Source: CAZMYM01 sp964620325 (GTDB lineage Bacteria > Bipolaricaulota > Bipolaricaulia > UBA7950 > UBA9294). Taken from it: a DNA stretch of 64,000 nucleotides. A model generated the notes under the pieces. The model searched no databases, was not told where the DNA came from, and saw only the letters and a list, made by a program, of their open reading frames with translations. Position 1 is the first letter of the stretch. Each line of letters begins with the position of its first letter. This document shows positions 25,350-34,386 of this stretch, piece after piece. The translations under genes and the position numbers were made by a program. The stretch covers positions 12,304 through 76,303 of the forward strand of contig CAZUIM010000013.1 in assembly GCA_964620325.1 (NCBI GenBank). The letters are read 5' to 3'.

Positions 25350-26002
25350 TGGGACAGAAGATCCACCCGGTCGGCTTCCGAATCGGCGTGAACCGCAAGT
25401 GGGTATCGAATTGGTTCAACCCGAAGCTGGCGGGCGAATACATCGCCGAGGACAAACGGATCCGCGATCTCATTGTCGAGCGCTATCGACGTGCGGCGGT
25501 CGCCGAGGTGAACATCGAGCGATCGAAAGAGGATCGCGTTTCGATCATCGTCCGCTCGGCGAGGCCCGGGATCATCATCGGGCGAGGCGGGAGCGAGATC
25601 GAAAGGCTGCAGCGGAGCCTCGAAGACCTGACGGGCCGAATGGTGAAAGTGTCGATTCAGGAGATCGAGCGTCCGGACCTCGAGGCGCGTCTGGTCGCTC
25701 AGGACGTGGCGCTCCAGATCGAGAACCGTACCGCACCCGCGCGCGCGATGAAAGAAGCGATGCGACGGGTGATCGGAGCCGGAGCCGAAGGTGTGAAGAT
25801 CAAGGTGAGCGGTCGGCTCGGTGGGGGGGACATCGCACGCTCGATCACGATGAAGGAGGGGCGCATTCCGTTGCAGACGCTCCGAGCTGACATCGACTAC
25901 GGCTTGGTCGAGGCGAGAACGAAGTACGGCAACATCGGCGTCAAGACGTGGATCTGCCGCGGCGAGTTCCCACACCGGGGACGCGGAGACGAGGTGAGCT
26001 AG
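25349..26002 (+). CDS. rpsC: Ribosomal protein uS3
   Basis: 30S protein at the mRNA entry channel, 217 residues. N-terminal HPVGFRIGVNRKWVSNWF, a KH domain with GIIIGRGGSEIERL, and a C-terminal domain with GRLGGGDIARSI. One-base overlap with rplV. Confidence 0.98.
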   Translation: MGQKIHPVGFRIGVNRKWVSNWFNPKLAGEYIAEDKRIRDLIVERYRRAAVAEVNIERSKEDRVSIIVRSARPGIIIGRGGSEIERLQRSLEDLTGRMVKVSIQEIERPDLEARLVAQDVALQIENRTAPARAMKEAMRRVIGAGAEGVKIKVSGRLGGGDIARSITMKEGRIPLQTLRADIDYGLVEARTKYGNIGVKTWICRGEFPHRGRGDEVS

Positions 26003-26006
26003 CGGC

Positions 26007-26438
26007 ATGGCACTCCTGTTTCCGAAGAGGACGAAGCACCGGAAGACGCATCGCGGTCGACGCCGAGGGAAGGCGACGCGCGGGAATCAGCTCGTCTTCG
26101 GTGATTACGGAATCCAGACGGTGGAAGCCGCTTGGATCACCGGTGCGCAACTCGAAGCCTGTCGAACGACGATCGCGCGCACGACGCATCGCGGGGCTCG
26201 GATCTGGATTCGAGTCTTCCCCGACAAGCCGATCACCAAGCATCCGGCGGAGGCGAGGATGGGAAAAGGAAAGGGCCCGGTCGATCATTGGGTCGCCGTC
26301 GTCCGCCCGGGGCGCATCCTGTTTGAGATCTCCGGTGTCGACAGAGATCAGGCCAAGCGCGTGCACAAACTGGTCAGCCACAAGCTTCCGATCAGAACGC
26401 GGTTGAAGGAACGAAACGTTCTCGGAGGAGAGGTATGA
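26007..26438 (+). CDS. rplP: Ribosomal protein uL16
   Basis: 50S protein near the A-site tRNA elbow, 143 residues. PKRTKHRKTHRGRRRG opening and the RIWIRVFPDKPITKHPAEAR and MGKGKGPVDHWVAVV stretches are conserved; the Arg in the former is the site hydroxylated in some bacteria. Overlaps rpmC by four bases (ATGA). Confidence 0.98.
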   Translation: MALLFPKRTKHRKTHRGRRRGKATRGNQLVFGDYGIQTVEAAWITGAQLEACRTTIARTTHRGARIWIRVFPDKPITKHPAEARMGKGKGPVDHWVAVVRPGRILFEISGVDRDQAKRVHKLVSHKLPIRTRLKERNVLGGEV

Positions 26439-26638
26439 AGGCGCGAGAGCTGAGAGAGCTGTCCGTCGAGGAACTCGATCAGAGGGAACGCGAGCTGAAG
26501 CGCAAGCTGTTCAACCTTCGCTTCCAGCGGGCGACCGGCGAGCTCGACAACACCGCCGAACTTGCGAAGACCCGTCGCGACATCGCGCGCGTGATGACCG
26601 TCGCGTCCGAAGGGCGATCACGGGAGGCCCGGGCATGA
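26435..26638 (+). CDS. rpmC: Ribosomal protein uL29
   Basis: Small two-helix protein at the tunnel exit, 67 residues, with the LFNLRFQRATGEL signature. ATGA overlaps exist with both neighbours. Confidence 0.97.
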   Translation: MKARELRELSVEELDQRERELKRKLFNLRFQRATGELDNTAELAKTRRDIARVMTVASEGRSREARA

Positions 26639-26886
26639 AGAAAGCGAAGATTGGACGAGTCGTGAGCGATCGCATGGCGCAGACGGTCGTCGTTCGCGTC
26701 GAGGACCGGCAGGTGCATCCGCGGTATCGGAAGCACATCCGTCGGCACGTCAAGTTCCACGCGCACGATCCTCGTGATGAGGCCGGAATCGGCGATCTAG
26801 TGCGCATTGAGGAGTGCCGGCCGATGAGCAGCAGGAAGCGCTGGCGATTGGTCGAGGTCCTCGAGCGTGCGGAGGGCCGATCATGA
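26635..26886 (+). CDS. rpsQ: Ribosomal protein uS17
   Basis: 30S primary binding protein, 83 residues. GRVVSDRMAQTVVVRVEDR and RYRKHIRRHVKFHAHD are family segments; GDLVRIEECRPMSSRKRWRL closes the OB fold. Overlaps both rpmC and rplN by four bases. Confidence 0.97.
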   Translation: MKKAKIGRVVSDRMAQTVVVRVEDRQVHPRYRKHIRRHVKFHAHDPRDEAGIGDLVRIEECRPMSSRKRWRLVEVLERAEGRS

Positions 26887-27251
26887 TCCAGATGCAGACG
26901 ATGCTGAAGGTGGCCGACAATTCGGGCGCGAAGGTCGTCCGTTGCATCAACGTACTCGGTCCTTCGAACCGCCGCATCGGCAAGATCGGCGACATCGTCG
27001 TCGGATCCGTCCGGAAGAGACTTCCGACAAGCGACATCGAGAAGGGGCAAATCGTGCGCGGCGTGATCGTTCGAACGAAGCGATCGCATCGACGGAAGGA
27101 CGGAACGTACATCCGGTTCGACGACAACGCGATCGTGCTCGTTAATGCCCAAGGGGAACCGATCGGCACTCGCGTTTTCGGTCCGGTGGCAAGAGAACTG
27201 CGCGACAGGAAGATGATGCGGATCATCTCGCTGGCGCCCGAGGTCCTCTAG
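26883..27251 (+). CDS. rplN: Ribosomal protein uL14
   Basis: 50S interface protein, 122 residues, with MIQMQTMLKVADNSGAK and the GTRVFGPVARELR stretch. The start is ATG 26883 in an ATGA overlap with rpsQ; a longer frame from 26814 runs through rpsQ and was rejected. Confidence 0.98.
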   Translation: MIQMQTMLKVADNSGAKVVRCINVLGPSNRRIGKIGDIVVGSVRKRLPTSDIEKGQIVRGVIVRTKRSHRRKDGTYIRFDDNAIVLVNAQGEPIGTRVFGPVARELRDRKMMRIISLAPEVL

Positions 27252-27261
27252 AGGTGTCGAG

Positions 27262-27573
27262 ATGAACAAGGTACGAAAGGGAGATCGCGTGCTGGTGATC
27301 GCGGGGAACGATCGTGGCAAGATCGGAAGAGTTCTCGTCGTGTACCCGGACAGGGAGCGCATCATCGTTGAGAACGTTCGAATGATCACCAAGCATCAGC
27401 GGGCGACACAGTCGCTGCGAGAACCGGGGATCGTCAAGCGCGAGGGGACGATCCACGTTTCCGACGTGATGCCGATCTGCCCGGAATGTGATGAACCGAC
27501 GCGCATCGGGTTCTCGACCGTCGAGGGGAAGAAGATGCGACGCTGCAAACGGTGTGGGGAGATCTTCGAGTGA
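27262..27573 (+). CDS. rplX: Ribosomal protein uL24 with C-terminal zinc ribbon
   Basis: 50S assembly initiator, 103 residues. The KOW motif sits in VRKGDRVLVIAGNDRGKIG. The C-terminal third has two cysteine pairs (CPEC and CKRC), a zinc ribbon seen in several deep-branching bacteria but absent from E. coli L24. Its stop shares a base with the rplE start (TGATG). Confidence 0.97.
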   Translation: MNKVRKGDRVLVIAGNDRGKIGRVLVVYPDRERIIVENVRMITKHQRATQSLREPGIVKREGTIHVSDVMPICPECDEPTRIGFSTVEGKKMRRCKRCGEIFE

Positions 27574-28109
27574 TGTTGCTCAAGGAAAGATACGAACAAG
27601 AGATTGCGCTCCAGATTCAGAAGGAGCTCGGGTTGTCGAACGCGATGGAGATCCCCCGCGTCGTCAAGGTCGTCGTCAACATGGGCGTCGGCGATAAGGA
27701 CAACCCGAAGGTGCTCGAAGGGGCGGTCGGCAATCTCGCCAAGATCACGGGGCAGAAGCCGATTGTGACGAAGGCGAAGAAGTCGATCTCCGACTTCAAA
27801 CTCGTCGCCGGTGATCCGATCGGATGCAAGGTGACGCTGCGGCGGGAGCGGGCATACGAGTTCCTGAACCGCTTGTTCAACGCTGTTCTGCCGGGGATCC
27901 GCGACTTCCGGGGACTCTCTGCGGCGGCGTTCGACGGGCGTGGCAACTACACGCTCGGGCTGAATGAGCAGGCGGTCTTCCCGGAGATCGAGTACGGTGA
28001 CATTGTGAAGACGCAGGGGATGGACATCACGATTGTGACGACGGCGCGGACCGATCGAGAGGGGTACACGCTCCTCAAGGGGCTCGGTCTGCCATTCCAC
28101 GACGAATAG
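27573..28109 (+). CDS. rplE: Ribosomal protein uL5
   Basis: Central protuberance protein that binds 5S rRNA and P-site tRNA, 178 residues. VVKVVVNMGVGD and DFRGLSAAAFDGRGNYTLG are family signatures. The start at 27573 is fixed by the TGATG overlap with rplX. Confidence 0.98.
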   Translation: MLLKERYEQEIALQIQKELGLSNAMEIPRVVKVVVNMGVGDKDNPKVLEGAVGNLAKITGQKPIVTKAKKSISDFKLVAGDPIGCKVTLRRERAYEFLNRLFNAVLPGIRDFRGLSAAAFDGRGNYTLGLNEQAVFPEIEYGDIVKTQGMDITIVTTARTDREGYTLLKGLGLPFHDE

Positions 28110-28119
28110 GGGAGCGACG

Positions 28120-28305
28120 ATGGCGAGAAAAGCGCTGATCAACAAGAGCAAAGAGGAGCCCAAGTTCACCTCGCGCGCCTACAACCGCTGCAACCTTTGC
28201 GGACGTCCGCACGGATACATCCGTGACTTCGGGGTCTGCCGGCTGTGCTTCCGAAAGCTGGCACATCTTGGTGAGATTCCCGGCGTCAAGAAGGCGAGTT
28301 GGTGA
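28120..28305 (+). CDS. rpsZ: Ribosomal protein uS14, zinc-binding short type
   Basis: 30S head protein, 61 residues. The two cysteine pairs CNLC and CRLC make it the short, zinc-containing C+ form. No zinc-free paralogue is seen in the window. Confidence 0.97.
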   Translation: MARKALINKSKEEPKFTSRAYNRCNLCGRPHGYIRDFGVCRLCFRKLAHLGEIPGVKKASW

Positions 28306-28310
28306 GTGGG

Positions 28311-28715
28311 ATGATTCCGTATCCGATTGGCGACATGTTGACACGGATTCGCAACGCGAGTGCGCAACGTCACCCGACCGTGTCGATGCCGCACTCGAAA
28401 CTGAAAGAAGCGATCGCGAAGATCCTCGAAGCGGAGGGCTACATCGATCGATTCGAAGTGGTCGAGATGAGCCCCCAGCCCGAGCTGCGCATCGAGCTCA
28501 AGTACAAAGGGGAACGGGCGAGGGCCCAAAGCGCGATCAGCACGGTTCGTCTCGTGAGCAAACCGAGTCGCCGCGTCTACGTCGAGAAGGGGGACGTCCC
28601 GAAGCCGCTCGGAGGGATGGGCATTTCGATCCTGTCGACGTCTCAAGGGGTCCTGTCGAGTCGAGAGGCCGAGGAGCGCGGAGTCGGAGGCGAAGTCCTC
28701 TGTGAGGTTTGGTAG
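28311..28715 (+). CDS. rpsH: Ribosomal protein uS8
   Basis: 30S central-domain protein, 134 residues. MIPYPIGDMLTRIRNA at the start and STSQGVLSSREAEERGVGGEV near the end match the family. The start at ATG 28311 was chosen because it gives the normal N-terminus; GTG 28302 would overlap rpsZ. Confidence 0.96.
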   Translation: MIPYPIGDMLTRIRNASAQRHPTVSMPHSKLKEAIAKILEAEGYIDRFEVVEMSPQPELRIELKYKGERARAQSAISTVRLVSKPSRRVYVEKGDVPKPLGGMGISILSTSQGVLSSREAEERGVGGEVLCEVW

Positions 28716-28728
28716 GGGGGGGCAGGCG

Positions 28729-29280
28729 ATGTCCAAAGTTGGGAAGGTTCCGGTGACGATCCCCGATGGGGTGAAGGTGAGCGTGGCGAACGGGTTGATT
28801 GTCGTCGAGGGGGAGCACGGCCGCCTGGAGCAGGCCTATCGGTCGGACATGGTCGAGATCTCCATTGAGGATGGAGCGGCGACGGTCACGCGCCGCGGGG
28901 ACGCGGAGACGCACAAGGCGTATCACGGGTTGTACCGGAGCCTGCTTGCGAACATGGTTCACGGCGTTTCGCAACGTTGGGAGCGGAGCTTGCTCGTTCG
29001 CGGCCTGGGGTATCGTGCGAGACTTCAGGGAACGACGATCACTCTCGATTTGGGCTACTCGGAGGCGAAGGAGTTCGCGCTTCCGGACGGGGTCGAGGCA
29101 GAGATCCCGAATCCGAATGAGATCATCCTGCGGGGCGCTAACAAACAGCAGGTTGGGCAGGTCGCGGCGAAGATCCGTGCTCTCCGGAAGCCGAACGTCT
29201 ACGATGGCAAAGGAATCCGGTACAAGGACGAGCAAGTTCTGCAGAAGGCCGGGAAGCTCGGCGGGCAGACCGCTGCGTAG
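28729..29280 (+). CDS. rplF: Ribosomal protein uL6
   Basis: 50S protein near the factor-binding site, 183 residues, two repeated domains. SKVGKVPVTIPDGVKVSV and the C-terminal IRALRKPNVYDGKGIRYKDE are characteristic. A G-rich Shine-Dalgarno region precedes ATG 28729. Confidence 0.98.
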   Translation: MSKVGKVPVTIPDGVKVSVANGLIVVEGEHGRLEQAYRSDMVEISIEDGAATVTRRGDAETHKAYHGLYRSLLANMVHGVSQRWERSLLVRGLGYRARLQGTTITLDLGYSEAKEFALPDGVEAEIPNPNEIILRGANKQQVGQVAAKIRALRKPNVYDGKGIRYKDEQVLQKAGKLGGQTAA

Positions 29281-29294
29281 AGAGTTGAGGGCAG

Positions 29295-29657
29295 ATGGCA
29301 CAGACGAATCGTAAGTCCGAACGAGACAAGAGACATCGCAGAATCCGGGGGCGGGTCCGGGGGACCGGAGAGCGTCCGCGGCTCTGCGTCACGAAGACGC
29401 TGCGCCACCTGTACGCTCAGATCATCGACGACGAGGTGGGCCGGACGCTCGTGTACGCCTCGACGGTCGATCCCGAGGGGCGAGATGCGGGCGAAGGGCC
29501 GAACATCGAAGGTGCGAAGGCCCTCGGTGCACGACTGGCGGCAAAGGCGGTTGAGAGCGGGATCCAGGACGTCGTCTTCGACCGCGGCGGATACCCGTAC
29601 CACGGCGTCGTATCGGCCTTTGCCGACGCGTGTCGAGAAGGAGGATTGAGGTTTTGA
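29295..29657 (+). CDS. rplR: Ribosomal protein uL18
   Basis: 5S rRNA-binding protein, 120 residues, with RIRGRVRGTGERPRLCV and FDRGGYPYHGVVSAFADACR. Overlaps the rpsE start by four bases. Confidence 0.98.
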   Translation: MAQTNRKSERDKRHRRIRGRVRGTGERPRLCVTKTLRHLYAQIIDDEVGRTLVYASTVDPEGRDAGEGPNIEGAKALGARLAAKAVESGIQDVVFDRGGYPYHGVVSAFADACREGGLRF

Positions 29658-30154
29658 TCAGCCACGACGAATTCGAGAATGAGATCATCGACATTCGCCG
29701 GGTCAGCAAGGTGACCAAGGGCGGACGGAACCTCCGTTTCCGTGTGACGATCGTCGTCGGCGATCGGAAGGGCCGCGTCGGTGTCGGCGTTGGGAGTACC
29801 CGTGAGATCCCCCGAGCGATCCATCAGGCGATTCGCGATGCGAAGAAGGGCCTGGTCCAAGTCAACCTGGACGGAGGGACGATTCCGCACGAAGTGGTCG
29901 GGAAGTTCAAGGCGGGCGAGATCCTTCTCAAGCCGGCCTACCCGGGGACGGGAGTGATTGCGGGGACGACGGTCGGCGCGATCTGCCGACTTGCCGGAAT
30001 CCAGGACGTGCTGACGAAGGCGATCCGCACGACGAATCCATTGACGCTCTCGCGCGCGACGTTGGACGGCCTCTCGCGGTTGCGAAGCCGTCGCGAGGTC
30101 GAAGAGCTCCGCGGGATCAAGAAGGAAGCCAAGGAGGTCGAGGATGAGGCTTGA
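29654..30154 (+). CDS. rpsE: Ribosomal protein uS5
   Basis: 30S fidelity protein, 166 residues. IDIRRVSKVTKGGRNLRFRV and GRVGVGVGSTREIPRAIHQA are typical. The start is taken as TTG 29654, nine bases after AAGGAGG and overlapping the rplR stop as TTGA; the GTG at 29630 has no Shine-Dalgarno. rpmD (uL30), which normally follows, is missing: rplO begins inside the last codons of rpsE. Confidence 0.95.
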   Translation: MISHDEFENEIIDIRRVSKVTKGGRNLRFRVTIVVGDRKGRVGVGVGSTREIPRAIHQAIRDAKKGLVQVNLDGGTIPHEVVGKFKAGEILLKPAYPGTGVIAGTTVGAICRLAGIQDVLTKAIRTTNPLTLSRATLDGLSRLRSRREVEELRGIKKEAKEVEDEA

Positions 30155-30590
30155 GGATCTTCGACCGACGAAGGGGAGCACCAAGCAGCGCAAGCGCGTC
30201 GGCCGCGGGTACGGCTCCGGTCGTGGCGGCCACGAGAGCGGACGCGGGACGAAGGGGCAAAACTCGCGCAGTGGAGGGGGCGTTCGACTCGGTTTCGAGG
30301 GCGGACAGACGCCGATCTGGATGCGGTTTCCAAAGCGCGGGTTCCGGAACTTCGGTCGCGTCGAGTACGCTTGCGTCAACGTCGACACGCTCGACGCCCG
30401 CTTCGGCGAGAGGGACGAGGTGACGCCGGAGATCCTGCGCGAAATGAGGCTCATCAAGGGGCGTGTCGACCGCGTGAAGGTCCTCGGTCGTGGTGAGCTG
30501 ACCAAGCCGCTGATCGTCCACGCGCACCGGTTCGCCGAGAGCGCGAAGCGGAAGATCGAACAGGCCGGCGGCAGGGCCGAGGTGATCTAG
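30144..30590 (+). CDS. rplO: Ribosomal protein uL15
   Basis: Late 50S assembly protein, 148 residues. The Gly/Arg-rich GRGYGSGRGGHESGRGTKGQ stretch is diagnostic. It overlaps rpsE by 11 bases, leaving no space for uL30. Confidence 0.97.
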   Translation: MRLEDLRPTKGSTKQRKRVGRGYGSGRGGHESGRGTKGQNSRSGGGVRLGFEGGQTPIWMRFPKRGFRNFGRVEYACVNVDTLDARFGERDEVTPEILREMRLIKGRVDRVKVLGRGELTKPLIVHAHRFAESAKRKIEQAGGRAEVI

Positions 30591-30595
30591 GGCCC

Positions 30596-31885
30596 ATGTG
30601 GGAGAAGTTTGCCAGTCTGGTCAAGGTCCCTGAACTCCGGAAACGCATCGTGTTCACGCTCGGTGCGATCATCGTCTTCCGGCTGGGGACACACATCACC
30701 GTTCCCGGCGTCGACGTCGAAGCACTCCGGGCGTTCTTCGCGGAGCAGGGCGGCGGGATCTTCGACTTCTTGAACATGTTCACCGGGGGCGCGCTGCAGC
30801 GGTTCTCGCTCTTCGCGCTCGGGGTGACGCCGTACATCAACGCGTCGATCATCTTCAGCCTCCTCACCTCGGTCATTCCGAAGCTGAAGGAGCTGCAGCA
30901 GCAGGGAAGGGAAGGACGCAAGAAGATCACCGCCTACACCCGGTACGCGACGGTCGTGCTGGCGATCGTCCAGGGCGCCGCGATGACGTCGTTGATTCGA
31001 AGCGCTGCCCCCAGCGGGGCGACGATCTGGTTCTACATCACATCGATTCTGTCGGTGACGACGGGAACGATCTTCCTGATGTGGCTCGGTGAGCGGATCA
31101 CCGAGAACGGAATCGGAAACGGGATCAGCATGATCATCATGGTCAGCATTCTTTCCCGATTCCCGGCGAGCCTCCGGGAGATGTGGGTCTCGATCAGCAC
31201 CGGCTCGGCACACCCGATCTGGGGGCTGGTGTTCATCGCCTTGCTGATCGTCATGGTGGCGGGAATGACGATGGTTCAGCAGGGGCAGCGGAAAATCCAG
31301 ATCCAGTATGCGAAACGCACCAAGGGGCGGCGGATCTACGGCGGACACTCGTCACACCTGCCGTTGCGCGTCAATCAAGGGGGCGTCATCCCGATCATCT
31401 TCGCGTCGGCTCTTCTCAGTCTTCCGATGACGATCATGGGCGCAATTCCGGCGCTGAAGCCATACGCATATCTGATCGAGACAGGAAGCCCGCTCTACAT
31501 CGGGCTCTACGTGCTCTTGATCTTCTTCTTCACCTACTTCTACAGCTCGATCGTCTTCGACCCGAACGACATCGCCAAGAACGTCCGTGAGTCGGGCGGA
31601 TTCATCCCCGGCGTGAGACCGGGACGTCCGACGGCCGATTACATCACGAGCGTGTTGAATCGGCTGCTGCTGATCGGAGCGCTTTTTCTGTCGGCGGTTG
31701 CGGTCCTCCCGTTCATTCTTTCGTCGATCAGCAATCTTTCGAGCATGTTCCTCGTCGGAGGAACGTCACTTCTGATCGTCGTCGGCGTCGGGATCGACAC
31801 GCTGATGCAGATCGAGGCGCACCTGGTCATGCGGCACTACGAGAGTCTGACCAAGTCCGGCCGACTTCTTGGGAGACGAGGCTGA
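30596..31885 (+). CDS. secY: Protein translocase subunit SecY
   Basis: Channel of the Sec translocase, 429 residues with ten predicted membrane segments. RIVFTLGAIIVFRLGTHI, the plug-region GGGIFDFLNMFTGGAL, NASIIFSLL, and the cytosolic SGGFIPGVRPGRPTADYI loop are conserved. It serves the many exported proteins of this window. Stop overlaps the adk start by one base. Confidence 0.97.
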   Translation: MWEKFASLVKVPELRKRIVFTLGAIIVFRLGTHITVPGVDVEALRAFFAEQGGGIFDFLNMFTGGALQRFSLFALGVTPYINASIIFSLLTSVIPKLKELQQQGREGRKKITAYTRYATVVLAIVQGAAMTSLIRSAAPSGATIWFYITSILSVTTGTIFLMWLGERITENGIGNGISMIIMVSILSRFPASLREMWVSISTGSAHPIWGLVFIALLIVMVAGMTMVQQGQRKIQIQYAKRTKGRRIYGGHSSHLPLRVNQGGVIPIIFASALLSLPMTIMGAIPALKPYAYLIETGSPLYIGLYVLLIFFFTYFYSSIVFDPNDIAKNVRESGGFIPGVRPGRPTADYITSVLNRLLLIGALFLSAVAVLPFILSSISNLSSMFLVGGTSLLIVVGVGIDTLMQIEAHLVMRHYESLTKSGRLLGRRG

Positions 31886-32517
31886 TGGCGGCCAGGCGGG
31901 TTGCACTTCTCGGTCCGCCCGGAGCGGGTAAGGGGACCGTGGCGAAGCGGATCGTCGAGCGACTGGGGATCGTTCACCTGTCGACCGGCGACATTCTGCG
32001 GGACGAAGTCGCTCGCGGGACCGAGTTGGGGAAGGCGGCCAAGTCGACGATGGATCGGGGCGAACTCGTCTCCGACCGCCTCATCGTCGACATGATCAGA
32101 GGACGGATCGAAGAGGCCGAGCGAGGATTCCTTCTCGACGGGTTCCCTCGAACGATCGCGCAGGCGGAAGCGTTGGAGGAGATCAGCCCGCTCGACGCCG
32201 TTGTCAGCATCGAGCTTCCTCGCGAGGACGTCGTCGCACGACTGACCGCGCGACGGGTCTGCGTCGACTGTGGCCAGATCTACAACCTGTCGTTCCGCCC
32301 GCCGAGCGATCCGTCGACGTGCGACGCCTGCGGCGGGAAGCTGATCCAGCGGGACGACGACAGAGAGGGTGTCATCCGGAATCGCTACGACGTCTATCAG
32401 AAGTCGACCGCTCCGCTCCTCGACTTCTACGAGAGGCGAGGCGTTCTGAGAACGGTCAACGGCCGCGCCGGAACCGATACGGTCTTCGATCGGATCATGG
32501 AGATCCTCGAAGGATGA
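31885..32517 (+). CDS. adk: Adenylate kinase
   Basis: Interconverts AMP, ADP and ATP; 210 residues. P-loop GPPGAGKGT, STGDILRDEV, GFLLDGFPRT, and a long LID carrying two cysteine pairs (CVDC and CDAC), which suggests structural zinc. Start in TGATG overlap with secY; stop in ATGA overlap with map. Confidence 0.97.
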   Translation: MAARRVALLGPPGAGKGTVAKRIVERLGIVHLSTGDILRDEVARGTELGKAAKSTMDRGELVSDRLIVDMIRGRIEEAERGFLLDGFPRTIAQAEALEEISPLDAVVSIELPREDVVARLTARRVCVDCGQIYNLSFRPPSDPSTCDACGGKLIQRDDDREGVIRNRYDVYQKSTAPLLDFYERRGVLRTVNGRAGTDTVFDRIMEILEG

Positions 32518-33293
32518 TCTTTCTCAAGACCGATGGCGAGCTCGAGGTGATGCGCGAGAACGGGGCAATTCTGGCCGAGATCCTCGCTGAGCTCGTCGAA
32601 CGCGCTGTCCCCGGGGAAACGACCGCCGCCCTCGATCGGCTTGCCGAGCGCCGGATCCGCGAATCCGGTGCCGAGCCGGCCTTTCCAAAGTTTGCCGGGT
32701 TTCCGGGAACGATCAACGCGTCGCTGAACGAGGAAGTCGTTCATGGGGTGCCGTCAGAGGATCGGCGGCTCTCGGAGGGAGACGTTTTTTCGATCGACAT
32801 CGGGCTGATGCGAAACGGGTTCTGTGCCGATATGGCGACGACGATTTCGATCGGTGACGTGGGAGCGGATGCCCAAAGACTGCTGTCCGTCGGCGAGATG
32901 AGCTTGTGGAAGGGGATCGGACAAGTTAGAATCGGCAATCGCTTGTCCGATGTCTCGCACGCGGTCGGCTCATTCGTAGAAGAAGCGGGCTTTCATGTCG
33001 TTCGCGAGTACGTCGGACACGGAATCGGAAGAGCTCTGCACGAGGATCCTCAGATTCCGAACTACGGTCCCCCTGGAAAGGGCCCACGCCTCAACCTGGG
33101 AATGACGTTGGCGATCGAGCCGATGGTGAAGATCGACGCGATGCCGACGAGGGTCAAGGACGATCGGTGGACCGTGGTGACTGGATCTGGTGGGTTGAGC
33201 GTGCATTTCGAGCATACGGTCGCGGTGACCGAGAACGGAGTTGAGGTCTTGACGAGTAAGAAGGAGGTGAATCCAGGCGCGCGTGGCGAATGA
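32514..33293 (+). CDS. map: Methionine aminopeptidase type I
   Basis: Removes the initiator Met from new proteins. 259 residues. Metal ligands lie in DIGLMRNGFCADMATT, VGHGIGRALHEDP and LAIEPMV, and the substrate His in NEEVVHGVP. The start at 32514 is fixed by ATGA overlap with adk. The secY-adk-map-infA-rpmJ order is the standard one. Confidence 0.97.
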   Translation: MIFLKTDGELEVMRENGAILAEILAELVERAVPGETTAALDRLAERRIRESGAEPAFPKFAGFPGTINASLNEEVVHGVPSEDRRLSEGDVFSIDIGLMRNGFCADMATTISIGDVGADAQRLLSVGEMSLWKGIGQVRIGNRLSDVSHAVGSFVEEAGFHVVREYVGHGIGRALHEDPQIPNYGPPGKGPRLNLGMTLAIEPMVKIDAMPTRVKDDRWTVVTGSGGLSVHFEHTVAVTENGVEVLTSKKEVNPGARGE

Positions 33294-33519
33294 CGATCGG
33301 CGTGGAAAGAAGGACGTGATCCGTGTGCGCGGTGATGTGATCGAGAGCCTGCCGGGCTCGACGTTTCGCGTCAAACTGAGCAACGGGCACGTCATTCTCT
33401 GTCACATCTCGGGCAGGATTCGCAAGCACTACATCCGAATCCTCACGGGGGATCGGGTCATCGTCGAGCTTTCGCCGTACGATCTGACGAAGGGCCGGAT
33501 CGTCTACAGAGAGAGCTAG
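33283..33519 (+). CDS. infA: Translation initiation factor IF-1
   Basis: Binds the 30S A site during initiation; 78 residues, OB fold, with ESLPGSTFRVKLSNGHVILC and SGRIRKHYIRI. Start is GTG inside the end of map; the AAGGAGG is about 15 bases upstream, which is long, so the start is slightly uncertain. Confidence 0.95.
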   Translation: MANDDRRGKKDVIRVRGDVIESLPGSTFRVKLSNGHVILCHISGRIRKHYIRILTGDRVIVELSPYDLTKGRIVYRES

Positions 33520-33537
33520 ATCGCGCCCGGAGAACAC

Positions 33538-33651
33538 ATGAAAGTGAGGAGCTCCGTCAAGAAGATCTGTGCACACTGCAAGGTGATCCGACGTGGCGGC
33601 CGGTTGAGGGTCGTCTGTCGGAACCCGAAGCACAAGCAGCGCCAGGGCTAG
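33538..33651 (+). CDS. rpmJ: Ribosomal protein bL36
   Basis: 37-residue protein read directly from the sequence. MKVRSSVKKICAHC starts it, and the zinc ligands CAHC, a further Cys and the His near the end (C-type bL36) are all present. It lies between infA and rpsM as usual. Confidence 0.96.
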   Translation: MKVRSSVKKICAHCKVIRRGGRLRVVCRNPKHKQRQG

Positions 33652-33666
33652 GGGGAGAATGGGCAT

Positions 33667-34032
33667 ATGGCACGAATCGCCGGCGTCAACCTACCGAACA
33701 ACAAGCGGATCGAAACCGCGCTGACCTACATCTTCGGAATCGGGGAGGCACGCGCGACGGAGATCATCGAGAAGACGGGGATCTCGGCCGACGTCAGGGT
33801 CAAGGATCTGACCGAGAACGAGGTCGCATCGCTTCGCCGCGAGGTCGAGCAGTACATGGTCGAGGGAGACCTCCGTCGCCGAATCCACTCGAGCATTCAG
33901 CGACTGAAGGACATCAACTCGCATCGCGGCAGCCGTCACAAGCGTAGACTACCGGTTCGTGGGCAGAGAACGCGTGCCAACGCACGAACGTGGAAGGGTC
34001 CGCGCCCGGCGAAGGCCGGGAAGAAGAGGTAG
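33667..34032 (+). CDS. rpsM: Ribosomal protein uS13
   Basis: 30S head protein contacting P-site tRNA; 121 residues, with ARIAGVNLPNNKRIETALT and the basic tail RGQRTRANARTWKGPR. Confidence 0.98.
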   Translation: MARIAGVNLPNNKRIETALTYIFGIGEARATEIIEKTGISADVRVKDLTENEVASLRREVEQYMVEGDLRRRIHSSIQRLKDINSHRGSRHKRRLPVRGQRTRANARTWKGPRPAKAGKKR

Positions 34033-34041
34033 GGAGTAGGG

Positions 34042-34386
34042 ATGGCGAAGAACATCAAGCTCGAGCGTGCCGTGATTCACATCCACGCGACGTTCAACAA
34101 CACGATCATCACCGTTACCGACCCGAACGGGAATCCGATTGCGTGGAAGAGTCCGGGCGCGGTCGGCTACAAGGGATCGCGCAAGGGGACTCCGTACGCC
34201 GCCCAGATCGCGGCCGACTCGCTGGCGCGGGAGATCAAGGAGTACGGCGTTCGTTCGGTTGCGATTCGGGTCAAAGGAACGGGATCGGGGCGACAGTCGG
34301 TCGTTCAGACGATCAAGGCATCCGGGATCCGCGTCGAAGAAGTGAAGAACGTGACGCCGGTTTCCCACAGCAAGGGGAGAAGATAA
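34042..34386 (+). CDS. rpsK: Ribosomal protein uS11
   Basis: 30S platform protein; 114 residues, shorter at the N-terminus than E. coli S11. HATFNNTIITVTDPNGN and GSGRQSVVQTIKASGI are conserved. Stop shares a base with the rpsD start (TAATG). Confidence 0.97.
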   Translation: MAKNIKLERAVIHIHATFNNTIITVTDPNGNPIAWKSPGAVGYKGSRKGTPYAAQIAADSLAREIKEYGVRSVAIRVKGTGSGRQSVVQTIKASGIRVEEVKNVTPVSHSKGRR

